From Motiliproteus sp965230185 (lineage in GTDB: Bacteria > Pseudomonadota > Gammaproteobacteria > Pseudomonadales > Balneatricaceae), in the NCBI GenBank assembly GCA_965230185.1, contig OZ245995.1:2728001-2792000 (forward strand): a DNA stretch of 64,000 bases, in the 5' to 3' direction. A model generated the notes under the pieces. The model was not told the origin of the DNA. It saw nothing but the letters and a program-made list of their open reading frames with translations, and did no database searches. The position numbers were made by a program, and so were the translations under genes. Below are positions 17,598-25,566 of this stretch, piece after piece. Numbering within the stretch: the first letter of the stretch is position 1; each line of letters begins with the position of its first letter.

Positions 17598-19181
17598 TCA
17601 GAATTTGTAGTTGACGGACAGATTGACGACATCCTGGGTTTCGAAGTGGGAGTTATCCTGACTGACCCAGGTGTAACCGGCACTGGCTTCCCATTCGTTA
17701 CCGATGTTGGCGGTCAGACTGACGGTGCCCAGCAGGCGGTCTTCGGCAAAATTGCCCCAGAAGTGGGAGTTACCCTTCAGGTCTTTCTGCAGGAACACCG
17801 CCAGCGACACGTCGGTGCCCGGCCATGCGCCCTGCCAGGTACCGGTCCATTCAGCAGCAACACCGTAAGCCAGATCGTCGACGCTTTCGGAGCCCCGGGT
17901 AATGGAGCTGTGGGGAGCGAGATTGCTCAGGTCACCGTCGATATAGTCCGCCCCCAGCTGCACCAGCAACACCTGGGAATCGATCCCCAGCGGCAGCGCA
18001 CCGCCCAGCCAGATACCGTGAACCGAGGCGTGAATGGTGTCGTGTTCTTCAACGTTGTTGACGCCATTGCTGAAGCCGTTAGCGCCGTTGATATCCTTGA
18101 ACAGCGGACGGTCAGGACGGTAAGCCAGCTCGCCGCTGACCGACCAGGTCCCCAGGGTCGTGGCCACACTCAGGCCATACATATCCAGGTCCTCCGGCCA
18201 GACCTGCTGCAGGCCGGTAAAAGAACCTCTGTCGGAAGGGCTGCCCGGCACCGTCAGCTGAACGAAGGGAAAGGTCTCATGGTAGCGGGAGTAGTAGACG
18301 CCGATCTCGGTGTCATCACCGACCAGGGTACGGGCAGAGACACCCCACTGGCCGCCCTTGCCCGCTTCCTGATCGGCATCACGCATCGGCACACCCAGCA
18401 CCGGGTCCACCTCATCACCGCCGCGGAAGAAGGCGTCGTCACCGTAGAAGGTACCGCGGGGCGGGAATTCGGTGCGGCGCCAGTTGGTCTGAACGTAGGC
18501 TTCAATCGACGACGCATCGCCGATTCCCATCTGTGCATAGGCGGATTCAACACCGATAAAGGCTTCCTTAAGCTCCGAGCCCGGAGTTACCAGTTTGTTG
18601 ATGTTGAGGGGCACCTGGGTGGCGACGCCGTCGAGGAAGAACAACGCCTCCCCCCAGTTAATCACCTGCTTACCGACCCGCAGCTCCAGCGGATTTTCCC
18701 CCACGTCAAAGGTGCCGTAGAAATAGGCATCCAGCACATCGAATGCATTACCGGCATGGTCCTCGGCGGCATCGGTCCAGGGAGCCGAATCGCCATTAAA
18801 ATCGACGGAATCCTGATCCATGATCTCGCTGTCATACTGATAGGCGAAGTTGCCGACGAAGCCATAGTTACGCCAGTCCAGCCCAACCTCGGCATTGGCC
18901 TTCAGGACATTGGAGATCAGGTCGCCGGAATCCGGCACCCGGGCATCGGAAAGGAAGTTGGGGGCATCGGTAGTGGCCGGATTAACGGCGGAGGAATTGG
19001 CATCTTCAGCCCGAATCGAGGCCGCGTAGCCAAGCGTCACATCAACCTTGCCCGACCACTCGCTGTCTTCACCAAAGTCGATCTCTACGGCGCTGGCCGG
19101 CCCTGCCACCAGCATCGCCACGGATCCACCCAGCAGCGCCACCGCGAGTGGCGTTTTTGAGAAGGGAGGAGTTCTTAGCAT
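17598..19181 (-). CDS. DUF1302 outer-membrane beta-barrel protein
   Basis: 527 aa with a signal peptide ending in AGPASA and amphipathic beta-strand sequence throughout. It ends in LSVNYKF, the C-terminal aromatic expected of BAM substrates. The N-terminus of the mature protein (VEIDFGEDSEWSGKVDVTLGYA) and the RVGKQVINWGEALFF block are hallmarks of DUF1302. It is first gene of the five-gene operon. The upstream AGAGG and the T-rich leader support the start. Likely role: an outer-membrane channel for a lipophilic substrate. Two candidate operator copies (19321, 19680) lie upstream, the nearer one 140 bp away. Confidence 0.87.
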   Translation of the reverse strand: MLRTPPFSKTPLAVALLGGSVAMLVAGPASAVEIDFGEDSEWSGKVDVTLGYAASIRAEDANSSAVNPATTDAPNFLSDARVPDSGDLISNVLKANAEVGLDWRNYGFVGNFAYQYDSEIMDQDSVDFNGDSAPWTDAAEDHAGNAFDVLDAYFYGTFDVGENPLELRVGKQVINWGEALFFLDGVATQVPLNINKLVTPGSELKEAFIGVESAYAQMGIGDASSIEAYVQTNWRRTEFPPRGTFYGDDAFFRGGDEVDPVLGVPMRDADQEAGKGGQWGVSARTLVGDDTEIGVYYSRYHETFPFVQLTVPGSPSDRGSFTGLQQVWPEDLDMYGLSVATTLGTWSVSGELAYRPDRPLFKDINGANGFSNGVNNVEEHDTIHASVHGIWLGGALPLGIDSQVLLVQLGADYIDGDLSNLAPHSSITRGSESVDDLAYGVAAEWTGTWQGAWPGTDVSLAVFLQKDLKGNSHFWGNFAEDRLLGTVSLTANIGNEWEASAGYTWVSQDNSHFETQDVVNLSVNYKF

Positions 19182-19320
19182 TATTCAGACCTCTTTTTTT
19201 TTGTTTTTGCCCAATGGGTGAAAAGATAAGTTTGTGTAGCGTAAAATCACCTGAAAACAGCCAGCTGCCATTTCCTTAAACATTGGTTACAAATTATCCA
19301 AGAAGAGAGGCGATCTTAAA

Positions 19321-19336
19321 TACCCACAAGAGGTTA
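19321..19336 (-). promoter_or_regulatory. Candidate operator, TACCC/GGGTA near-palindrome, copy 3
   Basis: Toward DUF1302 it reads TAACCTCTTGTGGGTA and is followed by TTTAAG. It sits 140 bp upstream of the DUF1302 start, the same distance as in the other sites. It is part of a 24-bp direct repeat with copy 4. Confidence 0.45.
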
Positions 19337-19679
19337 ACGAACCAGCCCCGCCTGTATTATCGGTCTCAAAAAAATATTCGACGCTTCTGAAAATATTGCC
19401 AACTTCAATAACAGTTTTTATTAAATAGAAAGCACATCTCGCTGCTCGAATAATAGTAACTGCAACAGTCATAACAACAGGCTTAAGCCCCTGTTTCACA
19501 GCTACATATCAGTTTAGATAGCAGAGCTATATGCCTGTTTTAAAGGTGCAACTATGCAGTGTTTAGCGCCCACCCCTGTAAGAGGTACGTAAGATATATA
19601 TGGCGTTCCCATAACCAGCCGGGACGAGTCCTCTTCAGGAAGAGTTCCATCTTCTGCCTGAGATAAAACTTTATTTACA

Positions 19680-19695
19680 TACCCACAATGGGTTA
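19680..19695 (-). promoter_or_regulatory. Candidate operator, TACCC/GGGTA near-palindrome, copy 4
   Basis: Toward DUF1302 it reads TAACCCATTGTGGGTA. It is about 500 bp from the DUF1302 start and 300 bp from the SRPBCC start, so it could be an auxiliary site. Direct repeat of copy 3. Confidence 0.4.
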
Positions 19696-19827
19696 ACGGA
19701 AAATAACTTTCAACAACAGCACGACAGCTGCGCATGGCTATTTCATGGCTATAAGCAGGCTGCCAGAATCACATCAGCTGATTACTGTCTGAGCCGGATT
19801 AGTTATTTTATCTCTGCAGGCCCGGAT

Positions 19828-19843
19828 TACCCTCTATGGGGTA
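19828..19843 (+). promoter_or_regulatory. Candidate operator, TACCC/GGGTA palindrome, copy 5
   Basis: TACCCTCTATGGGGTA followed by TTTTTCCCG, 152 bp upstream of the SRPBCC start. Closest relative of the site at 5728, including the flanking TTTTCCCG. Confidence 0.55.
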
Positions 19844-19994
19844 TTTTTCCCGTTGATGGTTTCAGTAAAACTTTTCAGCCATAACCACAGTTTAAAGATA
19901 AAGACGTCCTGTCCTGAAGCCGCTCTCAGCGGACCGGCACTGAACTCTCTACCGGCCCCACTGAGCCTGGACAAAAGCACCCCGGAGATCCGCT

Positions 19995-20498
19995 ATGACC
20001 ACCACCAGTGAATTCGATATCAGCGCCTACACCGAGGCCCCACTGCGGATGGAGGCCCGTATCCGCTTTGAAGGAAAAACACCGCAGCAGGTGTTTGAGA
20101 TCCTCGGTGACCCGGCGAAAATCCCCGAGTGGTATCTGCTGGCCAAGGAGATCCGTATGCACCCGCCGGCAGACGGTGGTGAAGCCAGCTTTAATGTGGT
20201 GTTTACCTTCTTCGGTGATGTTTACGAAGAGGTACTGCACTGGGATCCACCCCACCGCTATGTCTACCTGGCACAGGGCGAAGAATTCCCGATTAAAGAC
20301 TATATCGCCATGATCGAAGTTTTCGAAACCGAACCCGGCAAAGGGGAAATGGTCTGGAAGATCTTCTGTGATCAGATCGAAGGGGAGCACTTCCGGAAAA
20401 TACTGCCGGCGATGCTGCCCCCTATCAACGAAGCCAGCATCGCCCGTCTGTCACCGCTGATCGGCGGTACCGACTACCGGACGGACAGCTGGTTCTGA
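19995..20498 (+). CDS. SRPBCC-family protein (START/polyketide-cyclase-like)
   Basis: 167-aa cytosolic protein matching the SRPBCC fold: a first strand (APLRMEARIRFEGKTPQQVFEILGDPAKIPEWY), the central EVLHWDPPHRYVY strands and a long C-terminal helix (RKILPAMLPPINEASIARLSPLI). The family binds hydrophobic ligands in a deep cavity. The start has GGAG eight bases upstream. It is divergent from the DUF1302 operon and upstream of the decarboxylase with a terminator between. A substrate-binding or dehydratase/cyclase role in the same pathway is possible but cannot be shown. Confidence 0.75.
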   Translation: MTTTSEFDISAYTEAPLRMEARIRFEGKTPQQVFEILGDPAKIPEWYLLAKEIRMHPPADGGEASFNVVFTFFGDVYEEVLHWDPPHRYVYLAQGEEFPIKDYIAMIEVFETEPGKGEMVWKIFCDQIEGEHFRKILPAMLPPINEASIARLSPLIGGTDYRTDSWF

Positions 20499-20516
20499 TT
20501 CCGTTGCCTGACCCTT

Positions 20517-20538
20517 GCTGCCTCCGGGCAGCTTTTTT
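20517..20538 (+). terminator. Rho-independent terminator after the SRPBCC gene
   Basis: GCTGCC, a TCC loop, GGGCAGC and then six T. It separates the SRPBCC gene from the decarboxylase, or attenuates read-through into it. Confidence 0.85.
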
Positions 20539-20654
20539 ACAGGTAACAGCCGGCACCAGCCGCAGGGTTACAAATGAATTCGCAGCGCCCGCCCCTGCAA
20601 CGCTCAGCCGATCCGCCGCTCTGTCCTTCCGCCATTAACCACAGCGAGGCCGGT

Positions 20655-22043
20655 ATGACCCAGCCAGACAGCATCGAATCCAACCCTTTTCTCAGTATTC
20701 GCGACGGCCATCTGTTTATCGAAGAGTGCGACAGTGTCGCCCTGGCCGAACGGTTCCGCACTCCGCTGTTTGTGGTCAGCGAATCCCATCTTCGCCACAA
20801 CCTGCAGAGCTTTCAGCAGGCCTTCGAGAGGCACTGGCCGGACGGTCCGGTGAGGATGATGCCGGCCATCAAGGCCAATCCCACCGTCGCGGTGCGCCGG
20901 GTGCTGACCCGGGAAGGCGCCGGCTGCGATGTATTCGGCGCCGGTGAGCTGGAGTGTGCGTTGCGCGGACAGGTTCCGCCGGAGCTGATCTCCGTTAACG
21001 GCTCGATCAAGGATGATTCGATCATTCGCCGTGCCATCGAAATCGGCGCCCGCATCGTCCTCGACAGCCCCCGGGAACTGGAACTCTGTAGCAGCGAGGG
21101 CGCGAAGCTCGGCAAAAGGGCACGGGTAATGTTCCGGCTTAAGCCCTGGATGCCGGAACTGGAGGAGAAGTCAGATTTCCTGCCCGACCAACCGATCCGA
21201 CTACTGACACAGACCATCAAATACGGCATCCCCACCCATGAGCTGCTGCCGATGGGGCCCAGGGCACAGGAGCTGCCTTTTATCGATCCGGTGGGTGTGC
21301 ACATGCATATGGGCCGTCACAGCAAGAAGCTGGAGGTCTGGCAACAACTGACAGAGGGTTATGTGGAGCTGCTGCATCAGCTCAGCCTGAAAATGGATGG
21401 CTGGCTGCCCGGCATCGTCGACTTCGGTGGCGGTTTCGCCGCGTCGCAGGACCGGGAAACCCGGGTCGCCGTTACCGACTACCCCACCCCCTCAGTGGAT
21501 GATTACGCCCGGGTCCTGTGCCGGAGTTTTCGTGCCGCCATGCAGCAACGGGAAATGGCCACCGAAGGCATCACCCTGGAGGTGGAACCGGGCCGGGCAC
21601 TGCACAATGAAACCGGCCTCCACCTGACCCGGGTACAGAATACCAAGCACGAGCGGGTGCATATTGATCATCGCTGGGCGGAAGTGGACACCTCCGAGGT
21701 GTTCCTGGGCATCCACGGCGTCAACCCGACGCCCCCTTTCGACTACGTGGTGGCAAACAGGGCCGACCAGCCGCCGGCGGGTAACAGCGACATCGTCGGA
21801 ATCACCTGCAACGCCGAGTGGCTGTTCCAACAGGTACCGGTACCGGAGCTGGCCGCCGGCGACATTATCGCCCTGCTCAACACCGGTGCCTATATCGAAC
21901 CCATGGCCGCTAACTTCAACGCTTTACCGCGTCCCGGCATGGTGCTGGTCAGCGGCGATCGGGCCGACCTTATAAAGCGGGCGGAAACCCTGGAGGACGT
22001 ATTTTCCCGCCATCAGCTGCCGGAGTGGCTGCGCCGAGAGTGA
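20655..22043 (+). CDS. Fold-type III PLP-dependent decarboxylase (DapDC/ODC-like)
   Basis: 462-aa alanine-racemase-fold decarboxylase. PAIKANPT holds the PLP lysine. CDVFGAGELECAL, GVHMHMGRH, the glycine loop DFGGGFAAS and the phosphate-binding VEPGRALH follow in order. The C-terminal barrel has the substrate cysteine region (GITCNAEWLF) and NTGAYIEPMAANFNALPRPG, the counterpart of the DAGAYG-SMASNYN-RPRP block of LysA. It therefore probably decarboxylates an amino acid, giving an amine that the aminotransferase and ALDH could oxidise, but it need not be diaminopimelate decarboxylase. The frame opens at 20574; I prefer the ATG at 20655, preceded by GAGG and followed by conserved sequence. Confidence 0.8.
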   Translation: MTQPDSIESNPFLSIRDGHLFIEECDSVALAERFRTPLFVVSESHLRHNLQSFQQAFERHWPDGPVRMMPAIKANPTVAVRRVLTREGAGCDVFGAGELECALRGQVPPELISVNGSIKDDSIIRRAIEIGARIVLDSPRELELCSSEGAKLGKRARVMFRLKPWMPELEEKSDFLPDQPIRLLTQTIKYGIPTHELLPMGPRAQELPFIDPVGVHMHMGRHSKKLEVWQQLTEGYVELLHQLSLKMDGWLPGIVDFGGGFAASQDRETRVAVTDYPTPSVDDYARVLCRSFRAAMQQREMATEGITLEVEPGRALHNETGLHLTRVQNTKHERVHIDHRWAEVDTSEVFLGIHGVNPTPPFDYVVANRADQPPAGNSDIVGITCNAEWLFQQVPVPELAAGDIIALLNTGAYIEPMAANFNALPRPGMVLVSGDRADLIKRAETLEDVFSRHQLPEWLRRE

Positions 22044-22417
22044 CCGTAGAAAAATCACCGACGCCAATGGTGCTGGTGCTTATCTACTCTGCTGCCGGTT
22101 GCAGAAGACCGCAAGGCGACCGTCGTCCGTCGGATACCGGCGGCCAGCTACGATCAGGGTAACGAATAGGCCGTCTCTTTGCTGATGGCGCTCCCCCTTG
22201 ATCCTGAGTGTACGGTTCCCGCGTATCGATCGGCACCGTTCCGCTACCCTTTTCGGGGTAATTATTCGGCTCTCTGCCCATGCTTAAATAATTCGCAAGC
22301 AGACACTGGCGCCGATTAACGGACCTGAACCAGATCCCGGATGGTCCACCGATCAGCGCTGCAACAGTAGAAAACCACGACTACTGAGTTCATCTGATCC
22401 AAAAAAGGCAGATTACT
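22044..22417. other. Intergenic leader of the aldehyde dehydrogenase gene
   Basis: 374 bp with no supported gene. It holds the candidate operator at 22245 and, beyond it, AT-richer sequence where the promoter should lie. Confidence 0.6.
22245..22260 (+). promoter_or_regulatory. Candidate operator, TACCC/GGGTA palindrome, copy 6
   Basis: TACCCTTTTCGGGGTA, 158 bp upstream of the aldehyde dehydrogenase start, followed by an AT-rich stretch (ATTATTC). Confidence 0.55.
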
Positions 22418-23920
22418 ATGGATGCGAATGTTCGCGCTCTGATTAACCGCTTTAACGTTACCGCCGAAACCCTGAGCTTCCTCGATCAACCCAAGCGTAT
22501 GTTTATCGACGGCAGGTTTATTGATAACAATCATCGGATGGCACCGGTCGAAGATCCCTCAACCGGTGGCCAGCTGACCGAGATTCCGCTGGCTACGGCC
22601 GAGGACGTCGATACCGCCGTTGCCGCTGCGAAGCATGCCATGACCCGTGGCCAGTGGTCGAAGAGCTCACCAAGGGAGCGCGAACAGATTCTGCGCCGTA
22701 TCGCCGAACTGATCCGCGAAAATGCCCAGACTCTGGCCGAGATCGAATGCCTGGACAGCGGTAAGGCGATCAGCGGCTGTAAGGCCGTGGATATCAACGT
22801 CGGCGCCAACACGTTCGAATACTTCGCAGGCTGGGCCACTAAGATTGAGGGGGCGACCCGCCAGACCTCGTTCCCGCTTGAATGCGTAACTTACACCCGT
22901 AAAGAGCCGGTAGGCGTCGTGGGTGCCATTGTTCCCTGGAACTGGCCTTTCGCCATGGCGGTCTGGAAACTGGCGGCGCCGCTGGCCGTGGGCTGCGCGG
23001 TGGTGCTGAAACCCGCCGAGCTGACGTCCCTGTCGATGCTCTACCTGATGGAACTCTGTGTGAAAGCCGGACTCCCCCGCGGTGCCATCAATATCGTCAC
23101 CGGTAAGGGCTCAGTCATCGGTAACCACCTGGTCGCTCATCCGGATGTCGCCAAGATCTCTTTCACCGGTTCAACCCCGGTCGGTAAGGTGGTCGGGGCC
23201 GCCGCCATCAATAACATCGCTCATGCAACCCTGGAGCTGGGTGGCAAGTCGCCGATGGTGGCCTTCGCCGATGCCGATATCGACGCCGTGGCAGCCGCCA
23301 CCCTTAACAGCGTCTATTTCAATGCGGGCCAGGTCTGTTCGGCCGGTTCACGACTCTATGTTCACCGATCCCGCTATGAAGAGGCGGTTGAAAAAGTCAG
23401 GACCGTCGCCGAGGGCATTAATCTGGCCCCCAGCCTGGACCCCAACAGCGCCATGGGGCCGGTGATCTCCGCCGGACAACGGGCCAGTATTCTCGGTTAT
23501 ATCGATAAGGGCAGAGCCGAAGGTGCCACCCTGGTCACCGGTGGCACGTCGGTTGACGGCCCCGGCCACTTTGTTCGACCGACCCTGTTCGCCGACTGCC
23601 GTAACGATATGACCATCGTACAGGAGGAGATCTTCGGTCCGGTACTGGCAATGTCGGTGTTCGATGACGAAGAGGAAGCGATCAGCCTGGCCAACGACAG
23701 CATATTCGGTCTGGCCGCCAGTCTCTGGACGAAGGACCTGTCCCGCGCCCACCGCCTGATTCCTCAGATGGAAGCCGGCAGTGTCTGGGTCAACATCCAC
23801 GATCCCGGCGATCCCGCCATGCCCTTCGGCGGTTTCAAGCAGTCCGGTATCGGCAATGACCTGGGTCCCGAACAGCTGGAGCACTTTCTGGAGACCAAAG
23901 GGGTGTGGATTCGAGTGTAG
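22418..23920 (+). CDS. NAD(P)-dependent aldehyde dehydrogenase
   Basis: 500-aa ALDH of normal length. Motifs in order: GAIVPWNWPFAMAVWKLAPL-type cofactor entry (PWNWPF), VVLKPAELTS, the NAD-binding FTGSTPVGK, the catalytic glutamate in LELGGKSP, the catalytic cysteine in FNAGQVCSAGSR and the late EIFGPVL and PFGGFKQSGIG blocks. All catalytic residues are present. It oxidises an aldehyde to an acid, and amino-aldehyde or betaine-aldehyde type substrates are common for close relatives. It would take the aldehyde produced by the omega-aminotransferase at the left edge. A copy of the shared operator lies 158 bp upstream. Confidence 0.93.
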   Translation: MDANVRALINRFNVTAETLSFLDQPKRMFIDGRFIDNNHRMAPVEDPSTGGQLTEIPLATAEDVDTAVAAAKHAMTRGQWSKSSPREREQILRRIAELIRENAQTLAEIECLDSGKAISGCKAVDINVGANTFEYFAGWATKIEGATRQTSFPLECVTYTRKEPVGVVGAIVPWNWPFAMAVWKLAAPLAVGCAVVLKPAELTSLSMLYLMELCVKAGLPRGAINIVTGKGSVIGNHLVAHPDVAKISFTGSTPVGKVVGAAAINNIAHATLELGGKSPMVAFADADIDAVAAATLNSVYFNAGQVCSAGSRLYVHRSRYEEAVEKVRTVAEGINLAPSLDPNSAMGPVISAGQRASILGYIDKGRAEGATLVTGGTSVDGPGHFVRPTLFADCRNDMTIVQEEIFGPVLAMSVFDDEEEAISLANDSIFGLAASLWTKDLSRAHRLIPQMEAGSVWVNIHDPGDPAMPFGGFKQSGIGNDLGPEQLEHFLETKGVWIRV

Positions 23921-24059
23921 CGCCGCTATTGTGGCTGGCCGGCAGAGGGCTTCAGTATACGATCGTTACCGGGCCAGGGATGGCCTGCTCGTTGGGCTCA
24001 ATTTGGTAATCGGTTAGTCAGGTGTACGTCTTCTGCTCGTATGTGGCCAGGCGGCTCCT

Positions 24060-24077
24060 CCCCGCAAGTTTGCGGGG
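24060..24077. other. 8-bp hairpin after the aldehyde dehydrogenase gene
   Basis: CCCCGCAA, GT, TTGCGGGG. A stable stem without a T-run, 140 bp after the ALDH stop. Possible Rho-type or mRNA-end structure; the rest of 23921-24134 shows nothing else. Confidence 0.4.
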
Positions 24078-24134
24078 TCCCTCCGTTCCTGCTCACTTAC
24101 CGGAACCGGTATGTTTCTTCAGATGAGTTTTGCA

Positions 24135-24473
24135 TTATTTCTGACCCTGAATAGCTTCATGCCCACAACGACGATCCCGAGCATTCAGGATATCGGCGCA
24201 CCGATCGATCATGATGGTTTCGGTAAAACGATATGTTGTCTGACCGTCTGACACGGGTGCTTCTTTCCGATAGCAATGTTTGCTGAACACGATCCAGGCA
24301 AACTCCGGCTTCCGCTCAGCATTCATGATGGAGATCGACCCATCCGGGTTTTCAGGATACCAGGGCGTATCGGCATCAACTGCAGCGATCACGTCTACTC
24401 AGTCGTTCAGCGGGATCTCCATCTCCTCACCATCCCAGAGGCCGTCAATAGAGCGGATATTTACTTTACGCAT
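24135..24473 (-). pseudogene. Small ORF interrupted by one in-frame TGA
   Basis: From an ATG at 24473 with GAGGA eight bases upstream, the frame reads MRKVNIRSIDGLWDGEEMEI and so on for 24 codons. It then meets TGA at 24399-24401 and continues in the same frame with gene-like sequence (VDVIAAVDADTPWYPENPDG) for 88 more codons to a stop at 24135. The good ribosome site and protein-like sequence on both sides of the stop point to a small protein of about 112 aa broken by a single nonsense change, perhaps TGG to TGA. I do not recognise the family. It could also be two small genes, since a GTG at 24392 restarts the frame. Confidence 0.45.
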
Positions 24474-24712
24474 CTGCCATTTCCTCAGGCCTTTGCCGTG
24501 CAGATTACAGTGCTGCCTAAGTCGCATCTGCAAGCTGCACAGGCTTTACCTTAAGCAACGCCCTGGCACGATTGTTAAAACAGCTCGAGCAGAAGTAATC
24601 AGTAGTCTCCTGATGAGAAAGGCCCAGTGGCTGCTCGGTAAAAATGGCTTTTTAGTGTGTCGAGTCAGCTTGCCAGGGAAGTGCAATCCGAAAGGACATA
24701 TCGGATCCGAAT

Positions 24713-25552
24713 CTAATCAACACTGTCAATTTCCCCAGCAGTGGACAGGATATCTAACTCACAACGTATTCCGCCAGGAATGGTGTGTCCGGGATTTCGC
24801 AGCTCAAGCCGGATTCCGTAGGTATGACTGGCCGCATCGATCAGCCGGTCGACGACGACAACTGTTGCAACCTGTGGGGCTGCGCCCCGGAGCAATGGCT
24901 GTACGGAGGCTTTCGAACCCACCTCGATGGTGCCGTACAACGTCTCCGACAGAATAACCTCTACATTTAACGGATCAACCTGCGCAACGATCAGGATCGG
25001 CCTGTTTTCGACCGATTCCCCGGGCTCCAGCAGAACCTCGACGATGATACCGTCGACCGAACTGCGAATTGTACGGCGTTCAAGTATCTGCTCAGCCCTT
25101 TTATGTTCTATCTGGGCCAGCCGGTGGTTTTCCTTAGCTTCGCGCAGCTCCGCTTGCGCCAGCAGCATATCGGTATAGGCCTTGTCTTTTTCATGAAAGG
25201 AAATTGCTTTCCTCTGGTACAGATCCTCAACACGCCTGTGCTGGGCACCCCGGTATTTCAGCCCCGCCTCTTTGGCTTCGATTCGGGAGCGCATACCGGC
25301 ACGCGCCCGAGCCAGCTCTACCGCTAACTCTTCAACCCTTGATTCCAGCCGGGCAAGCACCTGACCCTTTTTGACAAAATCCCCACGTCTGACTGCGAGG
25401 TCTTTTATCACGCCCTCTTCCCTGGTGCTGATTTCAACCACTGCATGAGGCTCTATCAAACAGTCATAGTCCGATATCTCTTCAGCCTGTGCCGACAGCC
25501 CGATCACCCCCGCCAGCAGAACAGTGTTAATTCTGTACCCCAGAAAAGCCAT
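24713..25552 (-). CDS. Periplasmic adaptor (HlyD/RND membrane-fusion family)
   Basis: 279-aa exported protein with a signal peptide (INTVLLAGVIGLSAQA) and a membrane-fusion-protein layout. The first half of the lipoyl-like barrel is VVEISTREEGVIKDLAVRRG with VKKGQVLARLES. An antiparallel coiled coil rich in E, A, R and K follows at about residues 75-155, then the second lipoyl half (IRSSVDGIIVEVLLEPGESV) and a beta-barrel with NVEVILSETLYGTIEVGS. The GGAG ribosome site is eight bases from the ATG. It is last in the giant-protein operon, 14 bp after the SecA-like gene. Adaptors of this kind bridge an inner-membrane pump to an outer-membrane duct; here the pump partner would be the M50-HlyD or GAF-HlyD proteins. 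No outer-membrane factor is in the window. Confidence 0.82.
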   Translation of the reverse strand: MAFLGYRINTVLLAGVIGLSAQAEEISDYDCLIEPHAVVEISTREEGVIKDLAVRRGDFVKKGQVLARLESRVEELAVELARARAGMRSRIEAKEAGLKYRGAQHRRVEDLYQRKAISFHEKDKAYTDMLLAQAELREAKENHRLAQIEHKRAEQILERRTIRSSVDGIIVEVLLEPGESVENRPILIVAQVDPLNVEVILSETLYGTIEVGSKASVQPLLRGAAPQVATVVVVDRLIDAASHTYGIRLELRNPGHTIPGGIRCELDILSTAGEIDSVD

Positions 25553-25566
25553 GACGGTCTCCGCTC

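Larger units (their letters stand above)
19182..19994. other. 813-bp AT-rich regulatory region between divergent genes
   Basis: The space between the DUF1302 operon and the SRPBCC gene is clearly richer in A and T than its surroundings. It contains two 24-bp direct repeats (19316-19339 and 19675-19698, 21 of 24 bases equal), each carrying a near-palindromic 16-mer, and a third, better palindrome at 19828. The open frames on the minus strand at 19287-19499 and 19514-19735 have odd composition, and their similarity to each other comes only from the repeats. I do not call them genes. Confidence 0.6.

Noticed and set aside
19287..19735. Two small minus-strand open frames in the AT-rich region
   Set aside because: Their resemblance to each other comes only from the 24-bp direct repeats; composition is unlike coding DNA here.
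10318..24401. TGA read as Trp or selenocysteine, since both broken genes have TGA at a likely Trp
   Set aside because: Many intact genes here end in TGA (for example at 1571 and 2686), and one of the two broken genes also has a frameshift; ordinary decay is simpler.
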